Origin: Rhizobium sp. NLR16a
Lineage (GTDB): Bacteria; Pseudomonadota; Alphaproteobacteria; Rhizobiales; Rhizobiaceae
Length of the DNA: 64,000 nt
Reading direction: 5' to 3'
NCBI RefSeq assembly: GCF_017948245.1
Contig: NZ_CP072865.1
Coordinates: forward strand, 3,683,501-3,747,500
The first letter of the stretch is position 1; each line of letters opens with the position of its first letter. The translations under genes and the position numbers were made by a program. Below are positions 53,522-63,371 of the stretch, in pieces. Below the pieces are notes generated by a model that saw only the letters and a program-made list of their open reading frames with translations, ran no database searches and was not told where the DNA came from.

Positions 53522-56425
53522 ATGCAGACGAAACGTGAGGCGAGCCCCGATCAGGCAGCCCGGCATGGACAGGAAACCACCCCTGTGAGCGCGACGCGCA
53601 ACCTCGATTTCTCGGAGATCCTCGACACCGAGCTCTTGCAGACGCAGTGCGACGCCGTTGCCGAAGCCAATCGGAACCGGCCCGACATCATGCGCGCCGA
53701 TCTTCTCGCGGCGCTGAAAAAGGCGAGCGCGGACGGCCGGCAGAAGGCGCGCGCAGCCCTTGCCGCCGACGGCAGCGGTCTTAATTGCGCCTTTCGGATA
53801 TCCTGGCTGCAGGACCAGATCATCACCGTCCTCTACAATTTCGCCACTGCCCGTATTTTTCCGCTGCAGAAGGACAAGTTCGCCGTCACCGCCGTCGGCG
53901 GCTACGGCCGCGACACGCTGGCACCGGGCTCCGATATCGACCTGCTCTTCCTCTTCCCGCCGCGGCCTTCGGAGGAGACGCACAAGGCGGTCGAATTCAT
54001 GCTCTACGTGCTCTGGGACATGGGCTTCAAAGTCGGCCACGCCACCCGCACGGTGGAAGAATGCATCGCGCTTTCCAAATCCGACATGACGATCCGTACC
54101 GCGATCCTCGAGATGCGCTATATCTGCGGCCTGCAGCGGCTGGAAACCGAGCTCGAGGCCCGTTTCGACAAGGAGATCGTCACCGGAACCGGCCCCGAAT
54201 TCATCGCCGCCAAACTGGCCGAGCGCGACGAGCGCCACCGCAAGGCGGGCGACACGCGTTACCTCGTCGAGCCGAACGTCAAGGAAGGCAAGGGCGGGCT
54301 TCGAGACCTGCACACGCTGTTCTGGATCTCGAAATATTACTACCACGTGCGCGACCAGGCGGAGCTGATCAAGCTCGGCGTCTTGTCAAAACACGAATAT
54401 CGCCTGCTTGAGAAAGCCGACGATTTTCTCTGGGCGGTGCGCTGCCATATGCACTTCCTGACAGGCAAGGCCGAGGAGCGCCTGTCCTTCGACATCCAGC
54501 GCGAGATCGCCGAAGCCTTCGGGTATCACACCCGCCCGGGCCTTTCGGCGGTCGAGCGTTTCATGAAGCACTATTTCCTCGTGGCCAAGGACGTCGGCGA
54601 TCTCACACGCATCCTGTGCGCCGCGCTCGAAGACCAGCAGGCGAAGTCGATCCCGGGCCTCACCGGCGTCATCAGCCGCTTTACCCATCGCACCCGCAAA
54701 ATCGCCGGCAGCGTCGAATTCGTCGAAGACCGCGGCCGCATCGCTCTCGCCGACGCCGATGTCTTCAAGCGCGATCCGGTCAGCATCCTCCGGCTCTTTC
54801 ACGTCGCCGACATCAACGGGCTGGAATTCCATCCGGATGCGCTGAAACGCGTCACCCGTTCGCTCGCGCTGATCGACAACAGCTTACGGGAAAACGACGA
54901 AGCGAACCGCCTCTTCATGTCGATCCTGACGTCGAAGCGCGACCCGGCGCTGATTTTGCGCCGGATGAACGAGGCCGGCGTGCTCGGCCGCTTCATCCCC
55001 GATTTCGGCAAGATCGTCGCGATGATGCAGTTCAACATGTATCACCACTACACCGTCGACGAGCATCTGATCCGCACCGTCGACGTTCTCTCCGAGATCG
55101 ACAAGGGACGCGCCGAGGATCTGCATCCGCTTGCCAACAAGCTGATCTCGAACATCGAGGATCGCGAGGCGCTCTACGTCGCCGTTCTGCTCCACGACAT
55201 CGCCAAGGGCCGCCAGGAGGATCACTCGATCGCCGGCGCCCGCGTCGCCCGCAAGCTCTGCGCCCGCTTCGGACTGTCGCAGAAGCAGACGGAACTCGTC
55301 GTCTGGCTGATCGAGGAACATCTGACGATGTCGATGGTGGCGCAGACCCGCGACCTCACCGATCGCAAGACCATTATCGACTTTGCCGACCGCGTACAGT
55401 CACTCGACCGGCTGAAGATGCTTCTGATCCTGACGATCTGCGATATTCGCGCCGTCGGGCCCGGCGTCTGGAACGGCTGGAAGGGCCAGTTGCTGCGCAC
55501 GCTCTATTACGAAACCGAGTTGCTGCTGGCCGGCGGCTTTTCGGAGGTCTCCCGCAAGGAGCGGGCCAATGCCGCCGCCGAGGCGCTGCGCGGCGCCCTT
55601 TCCGCCTGGAGCCAGAAGGACCGCAACACCTATACGAAGCTGCATTACCAGCCCTACCTGCTGTCCGTGCCGTTGGAAGACCAGCTCCGCCACGCCGACT
55701 TCATCCGCCAGGCTGACAAGGCGGGCCAGGCGCTCGCCACCATGGTGCGCACCGACAGTTTCCACGCCATCACTGAAATCACAGTGCTGTCGCCCGACCA
55801 TCCCAGACTGCTCGCCGTCATTGCCGGCGCCTGTGCTGCGGCCGGCGCCAACATCGTCGACGCACAGATCTTCACGACCTCGGATGGACGGGCGCTCGAT
55901 ACGATCCATGTCAGCCGTGAATTTTCCGACGACGCCGACGAGCTTCGCCGCGCCGGCACGATCGGGCGGATGATCGAGGATGTACTGGCCGGCCGCAAGC
56001 GCCTGCCCGAGGTCATCGCCACGCGCACGCGCAACCGCAAGAAAAGCAAGGCTTTCGATATTCCGCCCTCGGTCAACATCACCAACAGCCTGTCGAACAA
56101 GTTCACGGTCATCGAGGTCGAATGCCTCGACCGGCCGGGCCTGCTGTCGGAGATCACCGCCGTGCTCTCCGATCTGTCGCTCGACATCCAGTCGGCGCGC
56201 ATCACCACCTTCGGCGAGAAGGTGATCGACACCTTCTACGTCACCGATCTTGTGGGTCAGAAAATATCGGGCGACAGCAAGCGCGCCAATATCACCGCCC
56301 GCATGAAGGCCGTGATGGCAGAGGAGCAGGACGAGCTGCGCGAGCGCATGCCCTCCGGCATCATCGCGCCCGCCGCCACCCGAACATCGCCCGCCGCCGA
56401 AAAGAAAGCCGATTCCCCCGCATGA
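53522..56425 (+). CDS. glnD: Bifunctional uridylyltransferase / uridylyl-removing enzyme (GlnD)
   Basis: This 967-residue glutamine sensor uridylylates PII proteins under nitrogen limitation and deuridylylates them when glutamine is high. The nucleotidyltransferase motif is [19 protein letters not shown] (about 120-140). The HD domain has [14 protein letters not shown] (about 555), and two ACT domains follow at the C-terminus (near 760 and 870). The order and size match alphaproteobacterial GlnD. The preceding 130 bases hold its promoter region. murJ follows 10 bases after the stop. Confidence 0.97.
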   Translation: MQTKREASPDQAARHGQETTPVSATRNLDFSEILDTELLQTQCDAVAEANRNRPDIMRADLLAALKKASADGRQKARAALAADGSGLNCAFRISWLQDQIITVLYNFATARIFPLQKDKFAVTAVGGYGRDTLAPGSDIDLLFLFPPRPSEETHKAVEFMLYVLWDMGFKVGHATRTVEECIALSKSDMTIRTAILEMRYICGLQRLETELEARFDKEIVTGTGPEFIAAKLAERDERHRKAGDTRYLVEPNVKEGKGGLRDLHTLFWISKYYYHVRDQAELIKLGVLSKHEYRLLEKADDFLWAVRCHMHFLTGKAEERLSFDIQREIAEAFGYHTRPGLSAVERFMKHYFLVAKDVGDLTRILCAALEDQQAKSIPGLTGVISRFTHRTRKIAGSVEFVEDRGRIALADADVFKRDPVSILRLFHVADINGLEFHPDALKRVTRSLALIDNSLRENDEANRLFMSILTSKRDPALILRRMNEAGVLGRFIPDFGKIVAMMQFNMYHHYTVDEHLIRTVDVLSEIDKGRAEDLHPLANKLISNIEDREALYVAVLLHDIAKGRQEDHSIAGARVARKLCARFGLSQKQTELVVWLIEEHLTMSMVAQTRDLTDRKTIIDFADRVQSLDRLKMLLILTICDIRAVGPGVWNGWKGQLLRTLYYETELLLAGGFSEVSRKERANAAAEALRGALSAWSQKDRNTYTKLHYQPYLLSVPLEDQLRHADFIRQADKAGQALATMVRTDSFHAITEITVLSPDHPRLLAVIAGACAAAGANIVDAQIFTTSDGRALDTIHVSREFSDDADELRRAGTIGRMIEDVLAGRKRLPEVIATRTRNRKKSKAFDIPPSVNITNSLSNKFTVIEVECLDRPGLLSEITAVLSDLSLDIQSARITTFGEKVIDTFYVTDLVGQKISGDSKRANITARMKAVMAEEQDELRERMPSGIIAPAATRTSPAAEKKADSPA

Positions 56426-56435
56426 GCCCCAAAGC

Positions 56436-58016
56436 ATGAGCCTCGTCAAGAAATTCGCGACCGTCGGCGGCGCCACTCTCGGCAGCCGGATCTTCGGGTT
56501 CGCCCGTGAAACGCTGATGGCGGCGGCGCTCGGCACCGGACCGATGGCCGACGTCTTCTACGCTGCTTTCCGTTTTCCGAACCTCTTCCGGCGGTTGTTT
56601 GCCGAAGGCGCCTTCAATGCCGCCTTCGTGCCGCTCTTTGCCAAGGAAATCGAGGCGAACGGCACGGACGGCGCCAAGCGCTTTTCGGAAGAAGTCTTCG
56701 GCGTCTTGTTTTCGGTGCTGCTCCTCATCACCATTGTGATGGAGCTTGCCATGCCGCTCTTGGTGCGCTTCATCATCGCGCCGGGTTTTGCCGACGATGC
56801 CGAGAAATTCTCGATCACGATCCGCATGGCGGCGGTGATGTTTCCCTATCTGATGTGCATGTCGCTGACGGCGATGATGAGCGGCATGCTGAATTCGCTG
56901 CATCATTTCTTCGCCGCCGCCATCGCCCCCGTCTTCCTCAACGTGGTGATGATCGGGGCGCTGTTTTATTCGCTCTATACCGGCGCCGATCCGCTCGCGA
57001 CGGCCTGGTATCTCTCCTGGGGCGTGCTTGCCGCCGGGGTGCTGCAGCTCGCCGTCGTCTATGTCGGCGTGCTGGCGGCCGGCATGAGCATCAGCCTGCG
57101 CTTCCCGAAAATGACTGCGAATGTCAAGCGGCTGCTGATCCTCGCCGTGCCGGCCGCCGTCACCGGCGGCATTACCCAGATCAACCAGCTGATCGGCCAG
57201 GCGATCGCCTCCTCCCGCGACGGCGCGATTGCCGCCTTGCAATATGCCGACCGCATCTATCAGCTGCCGCTCGGCGTCGTCGGCGTCGCTGTCGGCGTCG
57301 TGCTGCTGCCGGAGCTCGCCCGGGCACTGAAGGGCGGGGCGCTACGCGAAGCGGCAAACCTGCAGAACCGCTCGATCGAATTCGTGCTGTTCCTGACCAT
57401 CCCCGCCGCTTTCGCGCTCTGGATCCTCTCCGACGAGATCATCCGCGTGCTCTACGAGCGCGGCGCCTTCCATCAGGAGAACACCGCGGTGGTCGGCTCG
57501 ATCCTGGCGATCTACGGCATCGGCCTGCCCGCCTTCGTGCTGATCAAGGCGCTGCAGCCGGGCTTTTATGCCCGCGAGGACACCAAGACGCCGATGCGCT
57601 TCTCGGCCATCGCGGTGGGAACCAACTGCGCGACGGCGCTGACCCTTTTTCCCTTTATGGGCGCGCCCGGCATCGCCGTCGCCGAAGCCACAGCCGGCTG
57701 GATCAGCACGCTGCTGCTGTTCACCACGCTTCTGCGCCGCGGCCATCTGACATGGGAATGGGCGTTGGCAAAACGCGCCGCCCTGCTGATCGTCGCCTCG
57801 GCCGTCATGGGCGCGGCAATCGTCTTCCTCAAGCACTATTGGGCGCCATGGCTCGCCTCCGGCGCGCCGCTTCTGAGCAAGGTCGGTACGCTGGGGCTGC
57901 TGATCGCAATCGCCATGCTCATCTATTTCGCCGCCGCCTTCCTGATCGGCGGGGCGGATCTTGGCATGATAAGGCGCAACCTCAACCGCAAGCCGGTGCC
58001 GGCGAAGGACGCGTGA
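56436..58016 (+). CDS. murJ: Lipid II flippase MurJ (MviN)
   Basis: This 526-residue MOP-superfamily membrane protein has about 14 hydrophobic helices. It begins MSLVKKFATVGGATLGSRIF with GFARETLMAAALGTGPMADV, and contains FPNLFRRLFAEGAFNAAFVP, the MurJ signature with the essential Arg residues. It flips the peptidoglycan precursor lipid II across the inner membrane. It lies 10 bases after glnD, probably in the same transcript. The glnD-murJ-trpS order is common in rhizobia, and trpS comes 1.2 kb further on here. Confidence 0.95.
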   Translation: MSLVKKFATVGGATLGSRIFGFARETLMAAALGTGPMADVFYAAFRFPNLFRRLFAEGAFNAAFVPLFAKEIEANGTDGAKRFSEEVFGVLFSVLLLITIVMELAMPLLVRFIIAPGFADDAEKFSITIRMAAVMFPYLMCMSLTAMMSGMLNSLHHFFAAAIAPVFLNVVMIGALFYSLYTGADPLATAWYLSWGVLAAGVLQLAVVYVGVLAAGMSISLRFPKMTANVKRLLILAVPAAVTGGITQINQLIGQAIASSRDGAIAALQYADRIYQLPLGVVGVAVGVVLLPELARALKGGALREAANLQNRSIEFVLFLTIPAAFALWILSDEIIRVLYERGAFHQENTAVVGSILAIYGIGLPAFVLIKALQPGFYAREDTKTPMRFSAIAVGTNCATALTLFPFMGAPGIAVAEATAGWISTLLLFTTLLRRGHLTWEWALAKRAALLIVASAVMGAAIVFLKHYWAPWLASGAPLLSKVGTLGLLIAIAMLIYFAAAFLIGGADLGMIRRNLNRKPVPAKDA

Positions 58017-58039
58017 AACGAGGGAAATTGGCGAAACCT

Positions 58040-58063
58040 GCCCCTCACCCGGCTGCCGCCACC
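58040..58063 (+). repeat. Worn fragment of a RIME-like repeat
   Basis: CCCCTCACCCGGCTGCCGCC followed by ACC aligns with the first end of the element at 1831 (CCCCTCATCCGCCTGCCGGC, ACC) with three differences. It lies just after murJ. Only this end is recognisable. Confidence 0.4.
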
Positions 58064-58132
58064 GACGGCTTTGGGCGGGTCCGAACCGGACAGCTCTTGC
58101 ACAAGGCCGAGCCGCACGTTTCTCAAATTGCT

Positions 58133-58561
58133 TTAACAATCGACCCATCGTCGTTGCGGGCCGACATCGACATGAATGATGCCGTTGCAATAGCTGCCGA
58201 TGCCGCCGATGCCTGGAGCTGTCCTGGCGGCAGCAATGATTGTTCGTTCCGAGAGGCCGGGCACCCGGATATCGGCCGCCAGGCATTTTCCATGCAGGGA
58301 GCCATGACGGCGGGGATGCGGCCGGAGGCCGGAGGTGACGATCGGGCGGCGTCCGGTCTTTGCGGCGATATGCGAGAGGATCGCTCGCAGACGCTCTGGA
58401 AAACAGCCGGCGCGCACGCTGACGGTCTGGACCGCATAGGCGAGACGCGCCTCATGCGTGGGAAGATGAATGGCCGGTCTCTTGCTGTCTTGACCGACGG
58501 CGCCGGTTGCGGATTGTAGGGCGAAAAGGCCTGCCATGGCGAGCAAACTGACGTTCTGCAT
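58133..58561 (-). CDS. Secreted M15-type peptidase-like protein
   Basis: This 142-residue protein has an N-terminal signal peptide (about 1-23) and a Peptidase_M15-type zinc site: LHGKCLAADIRVPG (His and Asp ligands) and GIIHVDVG (third His). Preceding TSGLRPHPRRHGS matches the SGYR region of D-Ala-D-Ala carboxypeptidases. It may trim peptidoglycan peptides in the periplasm. The ATG at 58561 is preceded by GGAGGGACC. It lies inside the murJ-trpS interval on the opposite strand. Confidence 0.8.
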   Translation of the reverse strand: MQNVSLLAMAGLFALQSATGAVGQDSKRPAIHLPTHEARLAYAVQTVSVRAGCFPERLRAILSHIAAKTGRRPIVTSGLRPHPRRHGSLHGKCLAADIRVPGLSERTIIAAARTAPGIGGIGSYCNGIIHVDVGPQRRWVDC

Positions 58562-58746
58562 GGTCCCTCCGGGCGGTTAGCTGGCGATCGTTGGACTGGC
58601 CAGCGCGGCCGAGGATTCTCAGTTCAATAAAAGCTTTTCTGTGAAATTTTATACTCAATTTTAACTAATGGCGCTGATCAATTCGGCTTAAAAGTGAGCT
58701 TCATTCGCGTCCTAGGTGGAATAAACATCCAAACATGGGAGATCAC

Positions 58747-59154
58747 ATGACGCTTCAGTCTCTTTTTCTCGTCACGCTCGTCGTCGACGATTACGACCGC
58801 GCCAAGGGCTTTTATTGCGGCACCCTCGGTTTCGATTGCCTTCAGGACGAGCCCGAGCCGGAGGGCAAACGCTGGGTGGTGGTGAAGCCGAAAGGCGGGG
58901 ATGGCGCCGCCTTTCTGCTGGCGCAGGCGGCCAACGAGGCGCAGCGCGCGGCGATCGGCAACCAGACGGGTGGCCGCGTCGGCTTCTTCCTGAAGACCGA
59001 CGATTTCGCTCGCGATCATGCCGCCATGCTCGGCGCCGGCGTGCGTTTTCTCGAGCAGCCCAGACATGAGGTTTACGGTACGGTCGCGGTCTTTGCGGAT
59101 CCTTACGGCAACACCTTCGACCTGATCCAGCATGCCGCAGCCCGAACCTCTTGA
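58747..59154 (+). CDS. VOC-family (glyoxalase-like) protein
   Basis: This 135-residue protein has a tandem beta-alpha-beta-beta-beta fold of the vicinal-oxygen-chelate family. It begins MTLQSLFLVTLVVDDYDRAK, with GRVGFFLKTDDFARDHAA and VFADPYGNTFDLIQ at the end. Such proteins include glyoxalases, dioxygenases and fosfomycin- or bleomycin-binding proteins, and the substrate here is unknown. I chose the ATG at 58747 (GGGAG upstream). Confidence 0.88.
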   Translation: MTLQSLFLVTLVVDDYDRAKGFYCGTLGFDCLQDEPEPEGKRWVVVKPKGGDGAAFLLAQAANEAQRAAIGNQTGGRVGFFLKTDDFARDHAAMLGAGVRFLEQPRHEVYGTVAVFADPYGNTFDLIQHAAARTS

Positions 59155-59241
59155 TTGCGATCGGCCGCCCGTGCATAAGCCGCGGCGTTAGCAACATAGG
59201 CGAGAAGCCTTGGGGCCCTCCACCAGCCTATTGAGGACGAC

Positions 59242-60306
59242 ATGAGCGAATTCAAGAAACTCGTATTCTCCGGCGTACAGCCGACCGGCAATCTGCATCT
59301 CGGCAATTATCTCGGTGCGATCCGCCGGTTCGTGGCGCTGCAGGAAGGCAACGACTGCATCTACTGCGTCGTCGACATGCATGCGCTCACCGCCCAGCTG
59401 GTGCACGAGGACATGCCGAGCCAGACGCGCTCGATCGCCGCCGCCTTCATCGCCGCCGGCATCGATCCGGAAAAACATATCGTTTTCAACCAGTCGGCTG
59501 TGCCGCAGCACGCGGAACTCGCCTGGATCTTCAACTGTGTCGCCCGCATCGGCTGGATGAACCGCATGACGCAGTTCAAGGACAAGGCTGGCAAGGACCG
59601 CGAGCAGGCCTCGCTCGGCCTTTACGCCTATCCGAGCTTGATGGCCGCCGACATTCTCGTCTATCGCGCCACTCATGTGCCGGTTGGCGAGGACCAGAAG
59701 CAGCATCTGGAGCTTGCCCGCGACATCGCGATGAAGTTCAACCTCGATTATGCCGAGCATATTCGCAAGAGCGGCTACGGCATCGACATCACCGTCGGCG
59801 ACGAGCCGGTGCATGCCTATTTCCCGATGGTCGAACCGCTGATCGGCGGACCGGCGCCGCGCGTCATGTCGCTGCGCGACGGCACCAAAAAAATGTCGAA
59901 ATCCGATCCCTCCGACCTTTCGCGCATCAATCTGATGGACGACGAGGACGCGATCTCGAAGAAGATCCGCAAGGCCAAGACCGATCCGGACGGTTTGCCG
60001 AGCGAGGTTGACGGGTTGCAGGGCCGTCCGGAAGCCGACAATCTGGTGGCGATCTATGCCGCGCTCGCCGACAAATCGAAGGCGGAGGTACTGGCCGACT
60101 TTGGCGGCCAGCAGTTCTCCGTCTTCAAGCCGGCACTGGTCGATCTCGCCATCCATGTGCTGGCGCCGATCACCGGCGAGATGCGCCGGCTGATGGACGA
60201 TACCAGCCATATCGACGCGATCCTGCGCAAGGGCGGCGAACGGGCGAGAGCCCGCGCCGAAGTAACGATGAGCCAAGTACGCGACGTCATCGGCTTCCTC
60301 TACTGA
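59242..60306 (+). CDS. trpS: Tryptophanyl-tRNA synthetase
   Basis: This 354-residue class Ic synthetase has the HIGH-like motif [15 protein letters not shown] at the N-terminus and the KMSKS loop [10 protein letters not shown] (about residues 215-224). [18 protein letters not shown] is also conserved. It charges tRNA-Trp. The start has GAGGACGAC upstream. It stands alone. Confidence 0.97.
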   Translation: MSEFKKLVFSGVQPTGNLHLGNYLGAIRRFVALQEGNDCIYCVVDMHALTAQLVHEDMPSQTRSIAAAFIAAGIDPEKHIVFNQSAVPQHAELAWIFNCVARIGWMNRMTQFKDKAGKDREQASLGLYAYPSLMAADILVYRATHVPVGEDQKQHLELARDIAMKFNLDYAEHIRKSGYGIDITVGDEPVHAYFPMVEPLIGGPAPRVMSLRDGTKKMSKSDPSDLSRINLMDDEDAISKKIRKAKTDPDGLPSEVDGLQGRPEADNLVAIYAALADKSKAEVLADFGGQQFSVFKPALVDLAIHVLAPITGEMRRLMDDTSHIDAILRKGGERARARAEVTMSQVRDVIGFLY

Positions 60307-60417
60307 GGCAGATCTCTTCTTCTGCCTTCTTGGGGGAGAAGAGGATCTCCGTCAGAGCGAGAGGCGCCAGAAAACTGCGCTTGCAATTTTTCCGCTTCGG
60401 GTGTCAGAGTCCGCCCC

Positions 60418-60909
60418 ATGGTATCGAAGCGACTCTCACGGCTCGAAGGCCACCGCCGCAAATTCATGGCGGTGATCGACGGGACACCCGAATGCCAGCG
60501 CGCCGTTCATTATGCCGGCCGGCGCGCGAAGAATTCCAATGGCGGCCTGGTGCTGCTCTATGTGATCCCCAACGGCGATTTCCAGCAATGGCTCGGCGTC
60601 GAGGAGATCATGCGGGCCGAGGCGCGCGAGGAAGCCGAGGCAACCGTTGCCAAGATCGCCCAGATCGTGCGCGAGACGATCGGCATCGAGCCTGAGGTCG
60701 TCATCCGTGAAGGCAGTGCCGCCGAGCAGATCAACGCCGTGATCGAGGAAGACCGCGATGTGGCGATCCTCGTTCTTGCCGCCGGCTCGGCAAAAGAAGG
60801 TCCGGGACCGCTTGTTTCGTCGGTCGCCGGACGCGCGGCGGCGTTTCCGATCCCCGTTACCGTCCTGCCGGATACGCTGACCAACGAGGAAATCGACGCC
60901 CTCTGCTGA
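60418..60909 (+). CDS. Universal stress protein (UspA family)
   Basis: This 163-residue alpha/beta USP domain shows FMAVIDGTPECQRAVHYAGR (strand 1 and helix) and AILVLAAGSAKEG. A GPLVSSVAGRAAAFPIPVTV motif is similar to the ATP-binding G-2x-G-9x-G(S/T) motif but altered. It is probably a stress-related regulator or nucleotide-binding protein. The target is unknown. It lies about 110 bases after trpS. Confidence 0.88.
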   Translation: MVSKRLSRLEGHRRKFMAVIDGTPECQRAVHYAGRRAKNSNGGLVLLYVIPNGDFQQWLGVEEIMRAEAREEAEATVAKIAQIVRETIGIEPEVVIREGSAAEQINAVIEEDRDVAILVLAAGSAKEGPGPLVSSVAGRAAAFPIPVTVLPDTLTNEEIDALC

Positions 60910-61018
60910 GCCTATTTCTTGAGTGCAAGTCTCTTGATTAGATCAGGCAATGGGCTTATCTTCTTTTGAAGAATTCTAAAGACGGCCGAGGTCTCGAGCC
61001 TGTCACATGGAGAGCCAG

Positions 61019-61585
61019 ATGTTCATTCAGACCGAAGCCACGCCGAACCCCGCCACACAGAAGTTCCTGCCAGGCAAGGTCGTCATGGAAAACGGCACCG
61101 CCGAATTCCGCAGCGCCGAAGAGGCTGAAGCCTCGCCGCTCGCCGCCCGACTGTTCGATATTCCCGGTGTGACCGGTGTCTATTTCGGCTATGATTTCAT
61201 TTCCGTCTCCAAGGACAACGCCGAATGGCAGCATCTTAAGCCGGCTATCCTTGGCTCGATCATGGAGCATTTCATGTCCGGCAAGCCAGTCATGGGGGAT
61301 GCTTCCATCCTTTCCGAGGATGCCGATGCCGGCGACGAGTTCTTTGATGAAGCCGATGAATCGATCGTGCTGACCATCAAGGAGCTTCTGGAGACCCGCG
61401 TGCGCCCGGCCGTCGCCCAGGACGGCGGCGACATCACCTTCCGCGGCTTCAAGGACGGCAAGGTCTATCTGAACATGAAAGGCTCCTGCTCCGGCTGCCC
61501 GTCTTCGACGGCGACGCTGAAGCACGGCGTCCAGAACCTGCTGCGCCATTTCGTTCCCGAAGTGCAGGAAGTGATTGCCGCTTAA
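61019..61585 (+). CDS. nfuA: NfuA-type Fe-S cluster carrier (NifU C-terminal family)
   Basis: This 188-residue protein has an N-terminal Nfu_N domain (MFIQTEATPNPATQKFLPGK) and a C-terminal NifU-like domain with the Fe-S ligating GSCSGCPSS (Cys-x-x-Cys). It carries 4Fe-4S clusters to target enzymes, useful in an oxidative environment and for nitrogen fixation. I chose the ATG at 61019, five bases after GGAGA; an ATG at 61007 also exists. tsaB follows about 90 bases on. Confidence 0.93.
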   Translation: MFIQTEATPNPATQKFLPGKVVMENGTAEFRSAEEAEASPLAARLFDIPGVTGVYFGYDFISVSKDNAEWQHLKPAILGSIMEHFMSGKPVMGDASILSEDADAGDEFFDEADESIVLTIKELLETRVRPAVAQDGGDITFRGFKDGKVYLNMKGSCSGCPSSTATLKHGVQNLLRHFVPEVQEVIAA

Positions 61586-61674
61586 GAATTTCGAATTCGC
61601 TCCGGCCGTTCATCTCAGGTTCGGCCGGACGGTTTATGGTTAGGCGACAAACAGTTTATTCGGAAATTGATGGC

Positions 61675-62337
61675 ATGATCGTTCTGGCGCTCGACACGGC
61701 AGGTGTGGATTGCGCTGCCGCCATTTATGACAGCGGCAGGAATACGGTGCTGGGGGAGGCATCGGACATGATCGGCAAGGGGCATGCTGAACATCTGATC
61801 GGTATCGTCGATCGCGTGCTGGATCAGGCGGGAGTGACACTTTCTCAGATCAACCGCGTTGCCGTCACGATCGGCCCCGGCTCCTTTACCGGTATCCGCG
61901 TCGGCGTTGCCGCAGCCCGCGGTTTTGCGCTTTCCCTCAATGTGCCCGTCGTCGGCGTCACCACGCTCGAGGTGATGGCCGCCGCCCAGCGTGAGAAGAC
62001 GCCCGGCCGCGCCGTGCTGGCGGCGATGGACGCCAAGCGGGACGAAATCTATCTCCAGTCCTTCGCAGCCGATGGTTCCCCGCTCGATCAGCCGCGGGCG
62101 GCAAGCGTCGCCGAGGCCCAGGCTTTAGCGGCCGGCTTCGACGGTGAAATCACCGGTTCGGCAACGCCGCTCCTGAAGGCCAGCGCCGGTGGCGATCACC
62201 CCAACGTCTTTCCGATTTCGATTGTCGCGCGTCTGGGGGCTGCCGCCCCTGCCGATGCCGGAAAGCCCAAGCCCCTTTATCTGCGCGGACCGGATGCCAA
62301 GCCGCAGGCCGGATATGCGATTGCGCGACGAGTGTGA
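61675..62337 (+). CDS. tsaB: tRNA threonylcarbamoyladenosine biosynthesis protein TsaB
   Basis: This 220-residue ASKHA-fold protein begins MIVLALDTAGVDCAAAIYDS and contains VTIGPGSFTGIRVGVAAARG, the TsaB signature. It helps TsaD make t6A37 in tRNAs that read ANN codons. I chose the ATG at 61675; an upstream frame start at 61636 is not conserved-looking. Its end overlaps or abuts rimI, a pairing found across bacteria. Confidence 0.94.
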   Translation: MIVLALDTAGVDCAAAIYDSGRNTVLGEASDMIGKGHAEHLIGIVDRVLDQAGVTLSQINRVAVTIGPGSFTGIRVGVAAARGFALSLNVPVVGVTTLEVMAAAQREKTPGRAVLAAMDAKRDEIYLQSFAADGSPLDQPRAASVAEAQALAAGFDGEITGSATPLLKASAGGDHPNVFPISIVARLGAAAPADAGKPKPLYLRGPDAKPQAGYAIARRV

Positions 62338-62339
62338 CC

Positions 62340-62834
62340 ATGCTGGAAGCCTATCTGACGCTGAAGCCGGAATTTGAAATCATCGCCATGGAGCGCGAGG
62401 ATTGCCGCGACGTCGCCGTCCTGCATGGCGAGCGTTTCGCCCGGCCCTGGGGCGACGGCGAATTCCACAGCCTGCTGTCGCAGGAGACTGTTTTCGGCTT
62501 CGTCGCGCGCCAGACCAATGCCATCCTGAAAAAGCCGCTTCCCGGCTTTATCCTTGCCCGCCAAGTCGCCGGCGAGGCCGAGATCCTGACGATTGCCGTG
62601 CAGGCGAAGGTCGCCCGTGCCGGGCTGGGCTGGCGGCTGATGCAGGCGGCGATGCGCGAGGCGCGGGCGCGTGGCGGCGAGAGCATGTTTCTCGAGGTCG
62701 ACAGCGGCAATACGGCGGCGCTCGGCCTATACCGCAAGCTCGGCTTTGAAAAGGTCGGCGAGCGCCAGGGCTACTACAAGCAGGAAAACGGCGCCCGTTC
62801 CACGGCGCTTGTCATGAAGCGCGTTCTTCGATAG
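62340..62834 (+). CDS. rimI: Ribosomal-protein-alanine N-acetyltransferase RimI
   Basis: This 164-residue GNAT enzyme has the acetyl-CoA site AKVARAGLGWRLMQAAMREA and the C-terminal FLEVDSGNTAALGLYRKLGF typical of RimI/ArdA-type acetyltransferases. It may acetylate ribosomal protein S18. I chose the ATG at 62340; a GTG at 62334 would overlap tsaB. tsaB-rimI are translated together. Confidence 0.9.
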   Translation: MLEAYLTLKPEFEIIAMEREDCRDVAVLHGERFARPWGDGEFHSLLSQETVFGFVARQTNAILKKPLPGFILARQVAGEAEILTIAVQAKVARAGLGWRLMQAAMREARARGGESMFLEVDSGNTAALGLYRKLGFEKVGERQGYYKQENGARSTALVMKRVLR

Positions 62835-62915
62835 TTCCCTGCAGAGCATGACATGCGGACCGGCGCAAACGCCGTGCAGGCATTGTGAAAACGCGATTAT
62901 TTTTGAAGGCGGGCC

Positions 62916-63344
62916 ATGACCGACGTAGCCAAGACCCTCGAGGAGCTTTGCGCCGAACGTGGCATGCGCATGACCGAGCAGCGCCGCGTGATCGCGCGCA
63001 TCCTCGAAGAGTCGGAAGACCATCCTGACGTCGAAGAGCTTTACCGCCGTTCCGTGAAGGTCGATGCGAAGATCTCGATCTCCACGGTCTATCGCACCGT
63101 CAAATTGTTCGAGGATGCCGGCATCATCGCCCGCCACGACTTCCGCGACGGGCGCTCGCGCTACGAAACGGTGCCGGAAGAGCATCATGACCACCTGATC
63201 GACCTGAAGACCGGCACGGTCATCGAATTCCGTTCGCCTGAGATCGAGGCGCTGCAGGAGCGCATCGCCCGCGAGCACGGCTTCCAGCTGGTCGACCACC
63301 GCCTGGAGCTCTACGGCATTCCGTTGAAGAAGGAAGATCTCTGA
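62916..63344 (+). CDS. mur: Fur-family regulator, probably Mur (manganese-responsive)
   Basis: This 142-residue Fur-family repressor has an N-terminal winged helix (MRMTEQRRVIARILEES, SISTVYRTVKLFEDAGI) and a dimerisation domain with the metal-site segment EEHHDHLIDLKTG. It lacks the C-terminal CxxC zinc site of classical Fur. In rhizobia the orthologue at this position responds mainly to manganese and is called Mur; iron control is by RirA. The name therefore rests on family knowledge plus the neighbour order rimI-mur-plsC. Confidence 0.88.
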   Translation: MTDVAKTLEELCAERGMRMTEQRRVIARILEESEDHPDVEELYRRSVKVDAKISISTVYRTVKLFEDAGIIARHDFRDGRSRYETVPEEHHDHLIDLKTGTVIEFRSPEIEALQERIAREHGFQLVDHRLELYGIPLKKEDL

Positions 63345-63371
63345 AGCGATGGCAGCCCGGGAGTGCCGCAT

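Noticed and set aside
60306..60352. Imperfect inverted repeat AGATCTCTTCT / AGAAGAGGATCT after trpS
   Set aside because: It needs a bulge and has no T-run, so it is too weak to call a terminator.
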